DNA from: Halobacterium zhouii
GTDB lineage: Archaea; Halobacteriota; Halobacteria; Halobacteriales; Halobacteriaceae
NCBI RefSeq assembly: GCF_021249405.1
Contig: NZ_CP089593.1
Span: 186,001 to 250,000 of the forward strand
Length of the DNA stretch: 64,000 nt
Reading direction: 5' to 3'
The notes beneath the pieces were generated by a model, which worked only from the letters and a program-made list of their open reading frames with translations, had not been told where the DNA came from and ran no database searches. Below are positions 37,364 through 45,225 of the stretch, piece after piece. Position 1 is the first letter of the stretch; each line of letters begins with the position of its first letter. Both the position numbers and the translations under genes were made by a program.

Positions 37364-37410
37364 CGGCGGTCGGCGCAACGGAGAAGTAGGTCCTGGCGGA
37401 TTATGAACCC
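37364..37410. repeat. Degenerate copy of the tRNA-Met 3' end and its flank
   Basis: About 46 bp here match 37520-37566, which spans the downstream flank and the 3' acceptor/T-arm of tRNA-Met; five or so mismatches and one indel separate them. The shared part includes CGGCGGTCGGCGCA and CCTGGCGGATT. It lies in a 377-bp gap between acs2 and the tRNA that otherwise holds no gene. The reverse-oriented GGTTCAAATCC at about 37479-37489 also resembles a T-arm. An old tRNA-targeted integration or local duplication could explain both. Confidence 0.55.
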
Positions 37411-37542
37411 TGCCGAGACGTTCCGGGTCGCTCACTCCGTTCGCTTCCCGGGCGTGCGACTCGCCTGGTTCAAATCCTGACCCATTCACAGCTGGCCGAC
37501 GCCTCGCGCATGGCGCGCTCGGCGGTCGGCGCAGCAGAGAAG

Positions 37543-37652
37543 TGGGCCCTGGCGGATTTGAACCACCGCTCACCCGGTATCCCACGCCCGCTCCCGCGGT
37601 GACAGCGGCCGTTATGAGCCGGGGGCTTTGAACCAAACTAAGCTAAGGGCCC
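37543..37652 (-). tRNA. tRNA-Met(CAT), elongator, with intron
   Basis: On the minus strand GGGCCCT opens the acceptor stem, paired with AGGGCCC and discriminator A at 37543. The D-arm is GCTT...AAGC, and the anticodon stem CCCGG with loop CTCATAA pairs with CCGGG only after removal of an intron of about 34 bases starting after the base 3' of the anticodon. The T-arm is GGTGG-TTCAAAT-CCGCC. An intron in elongator tRNA-Met is known in haloarchaea, and the exon-intron junctions can form a bulge-helix-bulge. No CCA is encoded; the cca gene is 0.7 kb away. Confidence 0.92.
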
Positions 37653-37764
37653 TCACGAGACGATTCCCGTGGCCGAACCTTTAGCCTGTCGGGATTGCAG
37701 GGCTGCCGACGGCGAGGGGAAGCCCTGGGAGCAAACTGAGGGTCCTGGAATTCGTACGTGGCGT

Positions 37765-38154
37765 ATGGCCGAGACTGTGCCCGAGGCGGCAGAGGAACTG
37801 CTCACCAGCGAACCGCTCGTCGCGCACCTCGGGACGTGCCACGACGACCGGCCCCACGTTGCCCCGGTGTGGTACACTTACTCCGATGGCGTCGTCGAGA
37901 TCGCGACGACCGGGCGCAAACTGGCGAACCTCCGGCGGAATCCGCGCGTCGCGCTCTCCGTGCAGAAGGCCGAGGACGGCCACCCGAAGTGGGGCGTGAC
38001 GCTCCAGGGGGCGGCGTCTGTCGTCGAGGACGACGGGGCGGCCCGAGAGATACTCCACCGCATCAATCGGAAGTACGGCGCCGACGAGGACGCGTGGTCC
38101 GAGAACACGTCCGTCCGCATCGACGTCCACACCGTGGAGTACTGGAGGTACTGA
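37765..38154 (+). CDS. Pyridoxamine 5'-phosphate oxidase family (FMN/F420-binding) protein
   Basis: 129 residues from the ATG at 37765. A split-barrel flavin-binding fold is indicated by AHLGTCHDDRPHVAPVWYTY, ATTGRKLANLRRNPRVALSV and WGVTLQGAASVV, the typical three blocks of PPOX-family proteins. The family includes F420-dependent reductases and heme-utilisation proteins; the exact cofactor and substrate cannot be read from sequence. It stands alone between tRNA-Met and tRNA-Asn. Confidence 0.8.
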   Translation: MAETVPEAAEELLTSEPLVAHLGTCHDDRPHVAPVWYTYSDGVVEIATTGRKLANLRRNPRVALSVQKAEDGHPKWGVTLQGAASVVEDDGAAREILHRINRKYGADEDAWSENTSVRIDVHTVEYWRY

Positions 38155-38165
38155 TTCGGAGCAAC

Positions 38166-38189
38166 CGCGCGAAGCCGTCGCTTCGCGCG
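38166..38189. terminator. Perfect hairpin between convergent PPOX and tRNA-Asn genes
   Basis: A 9-bp perfect inverted repeat (CGCGCGAAG / CTTCGCGCG) with a 6-base loop follows the PPOX stop by 11 bases. No T-tract follows, so transcription termination is an inference from position. Confidence 0.4.
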
Positions 38190-38207
38190 CAATTGCAGGA
38201 GGATGTA

Positions 38208-38280
38208 CGCCGCCGCCAGGGCTCGAACCTGGGACAACCTGGGTAACAACCAGGTGCTCTACCAACTGAGCTACGGCGGC
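38208..38280 (-). tRNA. tRNA-Asn(GTT)
   Basis: 73 bases on the minus strand: acceptor GCCGCCG paired with CGGCGGC, D-arm GCTC...GAGC, anticodon stem CCTGG/CCAGG with loop TTGTTAC (anticodon GTT), T-arm CCAGG-TTCGAGC-CCTGG and discriminator G. No intron and no encoded CCA. Confidence 0.95.
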
Positions 38281-38378
38281 TGGCAAATCACGGTACTCGA
38301 CTCGTTTTGATATGGCTTTCGTTTCGACGGAGGCCAGGGCATCGACACGGCTTAGGACGGGCCGCGAGAAACACGGGT

Positions 38379-39728
38379 ATGAGCGACTTCGACGCGGTCG
38401 TCGAGCGCGTTCGGGGGCGCGTCGACCCGACGGCCGAAGAGCGGCGGGCGCTCGCTGGCGCGGTCGAGCGGCTGGCCGAGCGAGCGCGCGCCGCCATCGC
38501 GGACCTCCCGGTGGAGGCGGACGTGGTGCAGGTCGGGAGTACGGCGCGCGGGACGTGGGTGGCTGGCGACCGCGACATCGACCTGTTCGTGCGGTTTCCG
38601 GCGGACCTGCCGCGGGGAGATCTCGAGGAGTACGGTCTGGAGGTCGGGAACGCTGTGCTGCCGGAGGGGCGCGAGGAGTACGCCGAACACCCCTACGTGA
38701 AGGGGTCCTTCGAGGGGTACGATGTCGACCTGGTGCCGTGCTATCGGGTCGAGGACGCCACCCAGATCCAGTCGGCGGTCGACCGCACGCCGTTCCACAA
38801 CGCGTACCTCGAAGCCAGGCTGGACGACGACCTGGCGGGCGACGTCCGCCTGTTCAAGCAGTTCCTGAAGGGAATCGGCGCGTACGGCAGCGACCTCCGG
38901 ACGCAGGGGTTCTCGGGCTACCTCACGGAACTGCTCGTGCTGGCGTACAGCGGGTTCCGGGAGACGCTCGAAGCGATCCGGGAGTGGGGGCGCCCCGTCG
39001 TGCTCGACCCCGAGGACCACGCCGAAGCGACGTTCGACGACCCGCTCGTGGTCGTCGACCCGACGGACCCGGAGCGCAACGTCGCGGCGGTCGTCTCGGC
39101 GACGAACGTCGCGCGCGTCCAGCACCACGCCCGCGAGTTCCTCGCAGCCCCCAGCGAGGACGCGTTCGAGGCGGAGACCCCGGAACCGGTCGATGTCGAC
39201 GGCGTTCGCGAGCACCTCGACCGGCGAGGGGCGACGCCGCTCGCGGTGGTGTTCGACGCCCCGGACCTCGTGGACGACCAGCTCTACCCGCAGCTCTACC
39301 GCTCGCGGGACGGCCTCGTCCGCGGTCTCGAATCCCGCGGGTTCTCGGTACTCCGCGCGGCGACGTGGGCCGACGAGCGCGCGGTCCTGTTCGTGGAACT
39401 CGACGTCGCGGAACTCCCCCGTATCGAGCGCCACGAAGGGCCACCTGTTCACGTCCCCGGACACGCCGAGGGGTTCTACGAGAAGTACGCGGACGCCGAC
39501 GCCTACGGGCCGTTCGTCGAGGACGGGCGGTACGTCGTGGAGCGCGAGCGCGAGGTGCAGACTGCCCGCCAGTTCGCCACCGACTACCTCGACGAGGTGG
39601 CGCTTGGCGCGCACGTCGAATCCATCGTGGAGCGCGGCGACTACGACGTGCTCGTCGGCGAGGATGTCAGCGGACTCGCGAGCGAGTTCGGCGTCGAACT
39701 CGCACGCTACTTCGATCCGGCGGTGTAA
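38379..39728 (+). CDS. cca: CCA tRNA nucleotidyltransferase, archaeal class I
   Basis: 449 residues from the ATG at 38379. The class I nucleotidyltransferase site is GSTARGTWVAGDRDIDLFV (helix-turn GS and two catalytic Asp), with a third carboxylate in YDVDLVPCY. Central and C-terminal domains (RLFKQFLKGIGAYGSDLRTQGF, then VHVPGHAEGFYEKYAD) are those of archaeal enzymes. It adds CCA to tRNA 3' ends, needed because the tRNA genes in this window encode none. It follows tRNA-Asn by 98 bp. Confidence 0.95.
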   Translation: MSDFDAVVERVRGRVDPTAEERRALAGAVERLAERARAAIADLPVEADVVQVGSTARGTWVAGDRDIDLFVRFPADLPRGDLEEYGLEVGNAVLPEGREEYAEHPYVKGSFEGYDVDLVPCYRVEDATQIQSAVDRTPFHNAYLEARLDDDLAGDVRLFKQFLKGIGAYGSDLRTQGFSGYLTELLVLAYSGFRETLEAIREWGRPVVLDPEDHAEATFDDPLVVVDPTDPERNVAAVVSATNVARVQHHAREFLAAPSEDAFEAETPEPVDVDGVREHLDRRGATPLAVVFDAPDLVDDQLYPQLYRSRDGLVRGLESRGFSVLRAATWADERAVLFVELDVAELPRIERHEGPPVHVPGHAEGFYEKYADADAYGPFVEDGRYVVEREREVQTARQFATDYLDEVALGAHVESIVERGDYDVLVGEDVSGLASEFGVELARYFDPAV

Positions 39729-39737
39729 GCGAAAGAA

Positions 39738-40754
39738 TCAGCCGAGGGCGGGATGGTCCGCCGCGATGCCGTCGAGGAGTTCACGGACCTCGTCGGTCTC
39801 GCTCGCGTCGTCCTCCAGTTCGACCGGTTCGCGGCCGTCGAACGTCTCGTGGACCATGCCGATGCCGTCCGCGAGCGTGTCGAGGCTGTACCCGCCTTCG
39901 AGCACGAACGCCAGCGCGGCGTCGGCCTCCCTGGCGACGGCGCGCACACGGTCCGTGAGCAGCGCGTACCCCTCCGTAGAGACGTGCATCCGGGAGATCG
40001 GGTCGTGGCGGTGCGCGTCGAACCCCGCGCTCACGAGCAACAGATCGGGGTCGAACTCGCGGAGCGCGGGCGCGAACAGTTCGTCGAACGTCGCACAGTA
40101 GTCGGCGTCCTCGGCCCCCGCGGGAAGCGGGACGTTCAGCGTGGTTCCCTCGCCGTCCCCGACACCGACTTCGTCGGCGTCACCCGTCCCCGGGTAGAGG
40201 CCGTCCTCGTGGACTGAGCCGTAGAACACGTCGCCGCGCGCCTCGAAGATGTCCTGGGTGCCGTTGCCGTGGTGGACGTCCCAGTCGAAGACGGCGACGC
40301 GTTCGGCGCCACACTCGTCGATTGCGTGCTGGGCGGCGATTGCGGCGTTGTTCAGGAAGCAAAACCCCATCGCGTCGTCGGACACGGCGTGGTGGCCGGG
40401 AGGTCGGCCGAGAGCGAACCGCGTCTCCCTGCCGTCGACGCCGTCGAGCGCGTCTCGTGCGGCGTCCATCGCGAGACCCGCGCTGGCGAGTGCGGCGGGC
40501 CACGTCTCCTCGGAGGCGACGGTGTCGGGGTCCCAGTTCCCGCCGCCGCGGTCACAGAACGCCTGGACCTCCGCGACGTACCCGGGGTCGTGGACGGCCG
40601 TGGCGTCGCTCTCTTCGGCGGGTGGTGCGTCTTCGTAGGCGACGCCGTGGCGCTTCGCGAGTTCCTGTTTGATCGCCCGCAGTCGGTCAGGTGTCTCGGG
40701 GTGTCGCGGCCCTGGGTCGTGTTCGAGGCACGTCTCGCTGAACCCGAATCTCAT
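39738..40754 (-). CDS. hdaI: Histone deacetylase family protein
   Basis: 338 residues. The arginase/deacetylase fold motifs are all present: GRPPGHHAV (catalytic His pair), VFDWDVHHGNGT (zinc Asp and His), SAGFDAHRHDP (second zinc Asp) and EGGYSLDTLADG (Tyr). Its ATG overlaps the stop of the histone gene (ATGA), so the two are translated from one mRNA. Archaeal histones mostly lack modifiable tails, so true targets may be other acetyl-lysine proteins, acetylpolyamines or acetoin-like compounds. The histone link is seen in the sequence; the substrate is not. Confidence 0.9.
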   Translation of the reverse strand: MRFGFSETCLEHDPGPRHPETPDRLRAIKQELAKRHGVAYEDAPPAEESDATAVHDPGYVAEVQAFCDRGGGNWDPDTVASEETWPAALASAGLAMDAARDALDGVDGRETRFALGRPPGHHAVSDDAMGFCFLNNAAIAAQHAIDECGAERVAVFDWDVHHGNGTQDIFEARGDVFYGSVHEDGLYPGTGDADEVGVGDGEGTTLNVPLPAGAEDADYCATFDELFAPALREFDPDLLLVSAGFDAHRHDPISRMHVSTEGYALLTDRVRAVAREADAALAFVLEGGYSLDTLADGIGMVHETFDGREPVELEDDASETDEVRELLDGIAADHPALG

Positions 40755-41182
40755 TCCACGAGCCGGAAGTACGTCTCGATGTCCTCGGCCTGTACGGTTC
40801 GTCGTCCCGCGTGCTCTGCGAGCATCCGCGCGGCCTCCGCGGCGTCGGTCGCGTACTCTTCGAGTTGCGCGGCGAGCGCGACCCGGGCGTCCATCGACAC
40901 GCGGAACCGGTCGTCGATGTCGAGGCGCGCGATGCGGTCGACCGGCGCGACCGGGAGCACGAGCGATTCCGCGTCCGGAGCCGAACTCATCCCGAAGTCC
41001 TCGGCCATCAGCGTCTTCCGCCCCTCCGAGGCCGCTTGCTCCGCTGCGTCCATCGCGAGGGCCGCGCCACGCTCCTGGATGCGTCGAGCGAGTTCTGCTG
41101 CCCCATCCGCACTGACCCGCAGGTCACCCGCGTGTCGCCGGATGATCGTGTCCACCGGCGCGAACGGGAGTTCGACGCTCAT
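40751..41182 (-). CDS. Archaeal doublet histone
   Basis: 143 residues forming two histone folds in tandem: the first starts LPFAPVDTIIRRHAGDLRVS and ends around RKTLMAEDFG, the second starts LPVAPVDRIARLD and ends TVQAEDIETYF. Haloarchaea carry such fused pseudo-dimers (HpyA/HstA type). The second half is the more basic at contact positions, yet the protein as a whole is acidic, in line with reports that halophilic histones act more as regulators than as major packaging proteins. It shares an ATGA overlap with the deacetylase gene. Confidence 0.92.
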   Translation of the reverse strand: MSVELPFAPVDTIIRRHAGDLRVSADGAAELARRIQERGAALAMDAAEQAASEGRKTLMAEDFGMSSAPDAESLVLPVAPVDRIARLDIDDRFRVSMDARVALAAQLEEYATDAAEAARMLAEHAGRRTVQAEDIETYFRLVE

Positions 41183-41336
41183 GCGTCAATGCGTGGCGCT
41201 CGCACGCTTAACTGTTTCCACTACGGTATCACCCGCTCTGTGTTCCCGCTCGGAGGTACTCGCGTTCGCACCGGGCGGAACAGCTCGCTGTCTTCCCGCC
41301 ACTACGCATTTTTGACTGGCGAACGAACGCACACGT

Positions 41337-41552
41337 ATGCCATCGAACGACGAAACCGAGCCCGAGGCGACGAGTGACGACGAGGACACGTCGGCCGACG
41401 CGGAAGCGTCTCGGCAGCGCGAGATCGAACAGGAACAGGAGGAGGAGAACGAGCGGAAGATAGAACGCGAGGACGAGATGCGTAACGAGGAGGCCAAGGA
41501 GTCCGAGCAGCGGAACGTCAACAACCGAAAGGACGACCAGGCGTTCGACTAA
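41337..41552 (+). CDS. Small, highly charged acidic protein
   Basis: 71 residues, over half Glu, Asp, Lys, Arg or Gln, with no hydrophobic core: a disordered N-terminal part (NDETEPEATSDDEDTSADAE) and a probable single coiled coil (REIEQEQEEENERKIERED). A TATA-like GCATTTTT is 27 bases before the ATG, fitting a leaderless gene. Codon third positions are mostly G or C like the neighbours. Function unknown; transcripts or peptides would settle it. Confidence 0.65.
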   Translation: MPSNDETEPEATSDDEDTSADAEASRQREIEQEQEEENERKIEREDEMRNEEAKESEQRNVNNRKDDQAFD

Positions 41553-41651
41553 GAAACCGGTCGACTGGGGAGCAGATACTCGACTACGTGGCCGGAAGAA
41601 GGGTCGCCTGGCCGCCCTCGCCGGTAGCCGTCGACCACAGCTATCTCTCGC

Positions 41652-43094
41652 TCAGTTCAGTTCGTCCGCGGTGAGGCGACCGTCGCGGAGTTCGCCGCGG
41701 ACCGTGACCTCCTGACCGAGCGTCACATCCGCGTTCGTGTCTACGCTCATCGTCTCCTCGCCGTCGTCGAGGATGACGGGGTTCTGGGCCTGCACGACGA
41801 CGCCCGTGAACTCGACCTCCTCGCCGTCGGCGGCCGTCGAACCGTTCGTCGACGACGCAGTGCCGTTCTCGCTGTGTTCGTCGCCACCGTCGTTGCTGTC
41901 GTCGCCGCCGAACGCCGACAGCCCAGTCGTGTCACTTCCGTCGCTCTCACTGCTATCGCCCGTTGAACCACCTGCTCCAGTCGCCGTCCCGTCCGCGAGC
42001 GGGATGACCGTCGTCCCCCATCCCGCGGACGCCTCGATGTCGTCCTGCCAGCCGTCCTGGACGTCGGCGTCCACGAACGCCACCTCGTCGCCCGGCCCGA
42101 GGTCGAGGTCCGCCTTCTCGCCCCAGAGCGCCACGCGGATGTCGCCCGAGTCGTCCTGCAGGCGGATGTTCCGGACCTGTCCCTCGCTGCCGTCGTCGCG
42201 GTCGAACGTGCGCTTCGGGTCGGCCGAGCGGATCACGCCCGCGATGTCCGCCGTGTCGTCCATCTCGAGGGTGTCGATTGGAGTCGCCGTCGGTTCGTAC
42301 GCGACATCCGCGTCCACCTCCTCGATGGCGCCCTGGTCGCCGACGTGGAGTTCGAGACTCCCGTCTCGCTCGCGCACGTAGCCGTCGACGACCTCCACGA
42401 CTTCGCCCGCGTCGAACTCGGTCGCGGTGTCGGCCTGGTCGTCCCAGAGCGTGATACGAACGCGCCCCGTTTCGTCGCCAAGCACGAGATTCGACACCTT
42501 CCCCTCGCTGCCGTCGTCGCGGTCGAACGTGCGCACGTCCTCCGCGGCGAGCACCTCCCCGACGAGGTTCACGTCCGAGATGCCAAGCGAGAGGTCCTCG
42601 ACGGTGTACTCGTCCTGTACCTGCACGTCGATCTCCTCGTCCGCGTCGATTTCCATCTCGTCGACGCTCACCTCGACGCCGTTGTACCCCGACTTCGGAC
42701 GGCCCTTGATGCGCAGAACTTGGCCGGCCTCGAGTTCGTCGGTCGCGGCGACCGCCTGCTCGTCCCACAGCGAGACGCGGACGCTCCCGGTCTCGTCGGC
42801 GACGTCGACGTTCACCACGCGGCCGTCCTGCTCGTCCTCGCCGTCGCGCTCGAACTCCCGAACCTCCCCGACGCTCGTCACCTTCCCGAGGAACTTCACT
42901 TCGTCCATCTCGGGTTCGATGTCGACGACGCCGTTGACCTCGCCGTCGTCGAGTTCGTGGGCGATGAGCATCGCGGCCGTCTCCTCGTCGGCCAGTCCCC
43001 CCATCTGCTCGACCTTCGAATCGACGGCCTCCTCGAACTCATCGAGGGAGACGTCGGTGTCGAGGTCCTCGTAGATGTCCTCGATTTCGCCCAT
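41652..43094 (-). CDS. rpa2: Replication protein A-like single-stranded DNA-binding protein
   Basis: 480 residues from the ATG at 43094; a TATA box (CGCTTATGC, centre near 43130) fits this start and not the in-frame one at 43118. After an N-terminal helical part there are at least three OB folds, each marked by phrases such as VNVDVADETGSVRVSLWDEQA, LGDETGRVRITLWDDQA and LQDDSGDIRVALWGEKA (quoted in pieces), and a last short OB-like unit after a Ser/Gly/Asp-rich linker. The repeated TFDRDDGSEG strings show internal duplication. It covers ssDNA in replication and repair. In Haloferax rpa2 is also next to the histone gene (from memory). Confidence 0.9.
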   Translation of the reverse strand: MGEIEDIYEDLDTDVSLDEFEEAVDSKVEQMGGLADEETAAMLIAHELDDGEVNGVVDIEPEMDEVKFLGKVTSVGEVREFERDGEDEQDGRVVNVDVADETGSVRVSLWDEQAVAATDELEAGQVLRIKGRPKSGYNGVEVSVDEMEIDADEEIDVQVQDEYTVEDLSLGISDVNLVGEVLAAEDVRTFDRDDGSEGKVSNLVLGDETGRVRITLWDDQADTATEFDAGEVVEVVDGYVRERDGSLELHVGDQGAIEEVDADVAYEPTATPIDTLEMDDTADIAGVIRSADPKRTFDRDDGSEGQVRNIRLQDDSGDIRVALWGEKADLDLGPGDEVAFVDADVQDGWQDDIEASAGWGTTVIPLADGTATGAGGSTGDSSESDGSDTTGLSAFGGDDSNDGGDEHSENGTASSTNGSTAADGEEVEFTGVVVQAQNPVILDDGEETMSVDTNADVTLGQEVTVRGELRDGRLTADELN

Positions 43095-43237
43095 AAGTAC
43101 GTGGTTCACCCCAGGCACACGCCGCGCATAAGCGTTGTCCTTGGGGGATTGAGGCGCTGCAGTCTGCGAGTTTCGATGGTCACAACCCGGGGTGAGTCGC
43201 CCTCCGGTTTGAACCTACGGACCGGCGAGTCCCCCGA

Positions 43238-43717
43238 CTACAGACTCGTCGAGGCGACCGTCCGCTCCTCGCCACGACTCCAGTGTACGACCACCACGCT
43301 CGCTGGCAGTCCCCCAGTGAGCGTGATGGTTGTCGCGTAGTCGAGTTCCGTGATGCACTGCGTGCACGCCCCGCCGTCGCTCGCGTCGTACGTCTCGACG
43401 ACGACCCGCAGTTCGTTGCTGTCCGCGTTGTACGTCGCGTCCGCGAGTCGCGCCGAGTAACACGCGTTCGGCGCACTCGTCGTTCCCTCGACAGTGACAG
43501 CCAGCGCTTCCTCGTCCGCGGAGACGGACGCTCTCTCCCGAACCATCCCGCAGTCCGCACGACGGAGTTCGAACCCCGTGCGCTCGACTGCGGGCGTCGC
43601 CGTCGTCGTTCCTGCTGGCGACGTCGTCTCGCCGTCGGACGGCGTGCCACTCGGATACGAGAGACAACCACCGAACAGTGCCACTGACGCTCCCGCGAGC
43701 ACTTGCCGCCGTCGCAT
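43238..43717 (-). CDS. Tat-exported lipoprotein of unknown function
   Basis: 159 residues from the ATG at 43717. The N-terminus MRRRQVLAGASVALFGGC has a twin-arginine-like RRRQVL and a lipobox ending in Cys18, the usual signal of haloarchaeal lipoproteins. A Ser/Thr/Pro-rich tether follows, then a beta-rich domain with four Cys (including GACTQC), possibly two disulfides. No enzyme motif is seen. An upstream extension to 43885 runs into tRNA-Arg and was dropped. Confidence 0.75.
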   Translation of the reverse strand: MRRRQVLAGASVALFGGCLSYPSGTPSDGETTSPAGTTTATPAVERTGFELRRADCGMVRERASVSADEEALAVTVEGTTSAPNACYSARLADATYNADSNELRVVVETYDASDGGACTQCITELDYATTITLTGGLPASVVVVHWSRGEERTVASTSL

Positions 43718-43799
43718 ACCTGGATTTCGGCTGCTGATTGCAAGAACCTTGCCCCCGAATCGTAACCGCTTTACGTACTGTCGGGCTACGAAGGAACGA

Positions 43800-43872
43800 G
43801 TCCGGATAGGGTAGTGGACTATCCTCTTGGCTTGCGGAGCCAGGGACCGGCGTTCAAATCGCCGTCCGGACG
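43800..43872 (+). tRNA. tRNA-Arg(GCG)
   Basis: 73 bases: acceptor GTCCGGA paired with TCCGGAC, D-arm GGGT...ATCC, anticodon stem TTGGC/GCCAG with loop TTGCGGA (anticodon GCG), T-arm CGGCG-TTCAAAT-CGCCG and discriminator G. Its last 13 bases plus two flanking bases recur at 43929-43943. Confidence 0.93.
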
Positions 43873-43928
43873 TTTCTCGTTTCACTCGAAACGCCCGAAC
43901 GAGCCTGCGCTCGCTCCGCTCACGCAGA

Positions 43929-43943
43929 CGCCGTCCGGACGTT
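43929..43943 (+). repeat. 15-bp direct repeat of the tRNA-Arg 3' end
   Basis: CGCCGTCCGGACGTT is identical to 43860-43874 at the end of tRNA-Arg, with 54 bp between the copies. tRNA 3' ends are usual integrase targets, so this may be a remnant att site, but the intervening segment is too short to hold an element. Confidence 0.6.
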
Positions 43944-43987
43944 ACTTATCGCGTAACCACGACCGCGAGCGACCGCTACTGGCGAGT

Positions 43988-43997
43988 ACTTTTATCC
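43988..43997 (+). promoter_or_regulatory. TATA box for the glycine-zipper gene
   Basis: ACTTTTATCC, centred near 43993, is 28 bases before the ATG at 44021 and supports a leaderless start there rather than the longer frame beginning inside tRNA-Arg. Confidence 0.6.
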
Positions 43998-44020
43998 AGC
44001 ACACGCACCATTGTGTCACT

Positions 44021-44287
44021 ATGAGCAAGATACGACGCGGGATGAATCGTGCAAAGTACGCCGCCGTTGGCGGCGCGATTGGCGGTGCAATCGGCGGTCT
44101 GTTCAGCCGGAACGGCGCGAGCACGGGCGCTGGCCTGGGGGCGTTACTGGGCGCGACGGTCGGCGAGAAGCGAAGCACCGTGGACGCGGCGGTCCGGCGC
44201 GTCAAGCGCTCGCGGGCGGGCGACACCGAGAGCGAGCAGCGGTCCACGATGAAGTCGGCGGTCGAGCGTGTCAAGCGCCGATCGTAG
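44021..44287 (+). CDS. Glycine-zipper small protein
   Basis: 88 residues from the ATG at 44021. A basic start is followed by AAVGGAIGGAIGGLFSRNG and GAGLGALLGATVG, two glycine-zipper helices that may insert in or lie on a membrane. The C-terminal half has two similar basic units, each STVDAAVRRVKRS / STMKSAVERVKRRS. It is basic, which is rare in a haloarchaeon and suggests binding to membrane or nucleic acid. Function unknown. Confidence 0.75.
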   Translation: MSKIRRGMNRAKYAAVGGAIGGAIGGLFSRNGASTGAGLGALLGATVGEKRSTVDAAVRRVKRSRAGDTESEQRSTMKSAVERVKRRS

Positions 44288-44355
44288 GCCGAAGACGCGG
44301 AGCGCTCTCTTCTTCCGTCGAAAGCCGTTTGCGCGTGGCCGCCCCAGTCGTGAAC

Positions 44356-44967
44356 ATGGACGCGGCGCTTCGCGCGGGCATCGCGGTGTTCGACGCCGGA
44401 CACTACCACGCGGCCCACGACGCCTGGGAGGACGCGTGGCTCGACCTCCCGGACGGCGACGACGAGCGGTTGCTCCACGGCCTCATCCAGTTCTCCGCGG
44501 CGGTCCACCACGTCAGCGAGGGAAACCAGACAGGCGCCGTCGGGTTGTGTGGGTCGGCGCGTGGCTACCTCGAGGGACTGCCAGCGGACTACCGGGGGGT
44601 GAACGTCGAGACGGTGCGGACCTATCTCGCGGCGCTCGAACGCGACCCGGAGGAAGTCGGTAAAACGGACCCGCCCGCGCTCACGTACAACGGCGAGGAG
44701 CTCGATCTCGGGGCGCTCGACCCGCCGGCGGGCGTCGAGGCGACGCTCGCGCTCGCGGAGCACGCGGGCTACGACGAGGACATCTTCGAGCGCGCGGCGA
44801 CGTACGCCCGCGAGGCGCTCCGCGAGGGCGAGTTGAACGAGTTCGGCGCGCTGCTGTGTGACTTTGCGGCCCAACCCGAGCAGCGCGGGCTAGTGGCTGC
44901 GCGCCTCGAACAACACGTCCAGCGGCGACAACAGCGAGAAGATGACGTCGCGGGACTGTTCGACTGA
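44356..44967 (+). CDS. DUF309 family protein
   Basis: 203 residues. The DUF309 mark is GHYHAAHDAWEDAWLDLP near the start and LLHGLIQFSAAVHH (conserved His and Gln) after it. The fold is all-helical and the conserved His/Glu/Trp residues suggest a metal or small-ligand site, but no activity is established. It follows the glycine-zipper gene by 68 bases and converges with the htpX operon. A GTG two codons earlier is an alternative start. Confidence 0.8.
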   Translation: MDAALRAGIAVFDAGHYHAAHDAWEDAWLDLPDGDDERLLHGLIQFSAAVHHVSEGNQTGAVGLCGSARGYLEGLPADYRGVNVETVRTYLAALERDPEEVGKTDPPALTYNGEELDLGALDPPAGVEATLALAEHAGYDEDIFERAATYAREALREGELNEFGALLCDFAAQPEQRGLVAARLEQHVQRRQQREDDVAGLFD

Positions 44968-44982
44968 ACCCTGTTTCTGCGG

Positions 44983-45225
44983 TCAGGCGAACGCCTGCCA
45001 CGCGACGAACGCGGCGACAGCGAGGCAGGCGACGCCGACAGCGCGCACGGCGAGAAGCGCGCGGTCCGAGGGCTCCGGGTCGCTCCCGTACTCGCCGCCC
45101 GGGTTCCGGGTCGGACTCGCACCGCCGAGTACGGAGAGCCGAAACACGGCGGCGGGCGCGGCGAGACAGAGCGCGCCGAGGAGCGCGCCGATGGCTATCG
45201 CGAGGAGTTCCCGGACGCCCGTCAT
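44983..45225 (-). CDS. Small two-helix membrane protein in the htpX operon
   Basis: 80 residues with hydrophobic helices at about 6-30 and 57-79 and a polar loop (GGASPTRNPGGEYGSDPEPS) between them. Its ATG directly follows the TAG of htpX without any spacing, so it is translated with the protease. It might regulate or partner HtpX at the membrane, but that is inference from position only. Confidence 0.7.
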   Translation of the reverse strand: MTGVRELLAIAIGALLGALCLAAPAAVFRLSVLGGASPTRNPGGEYGSDPEPSDRALLAVRAVGVACLAVAAFVAWQAFA

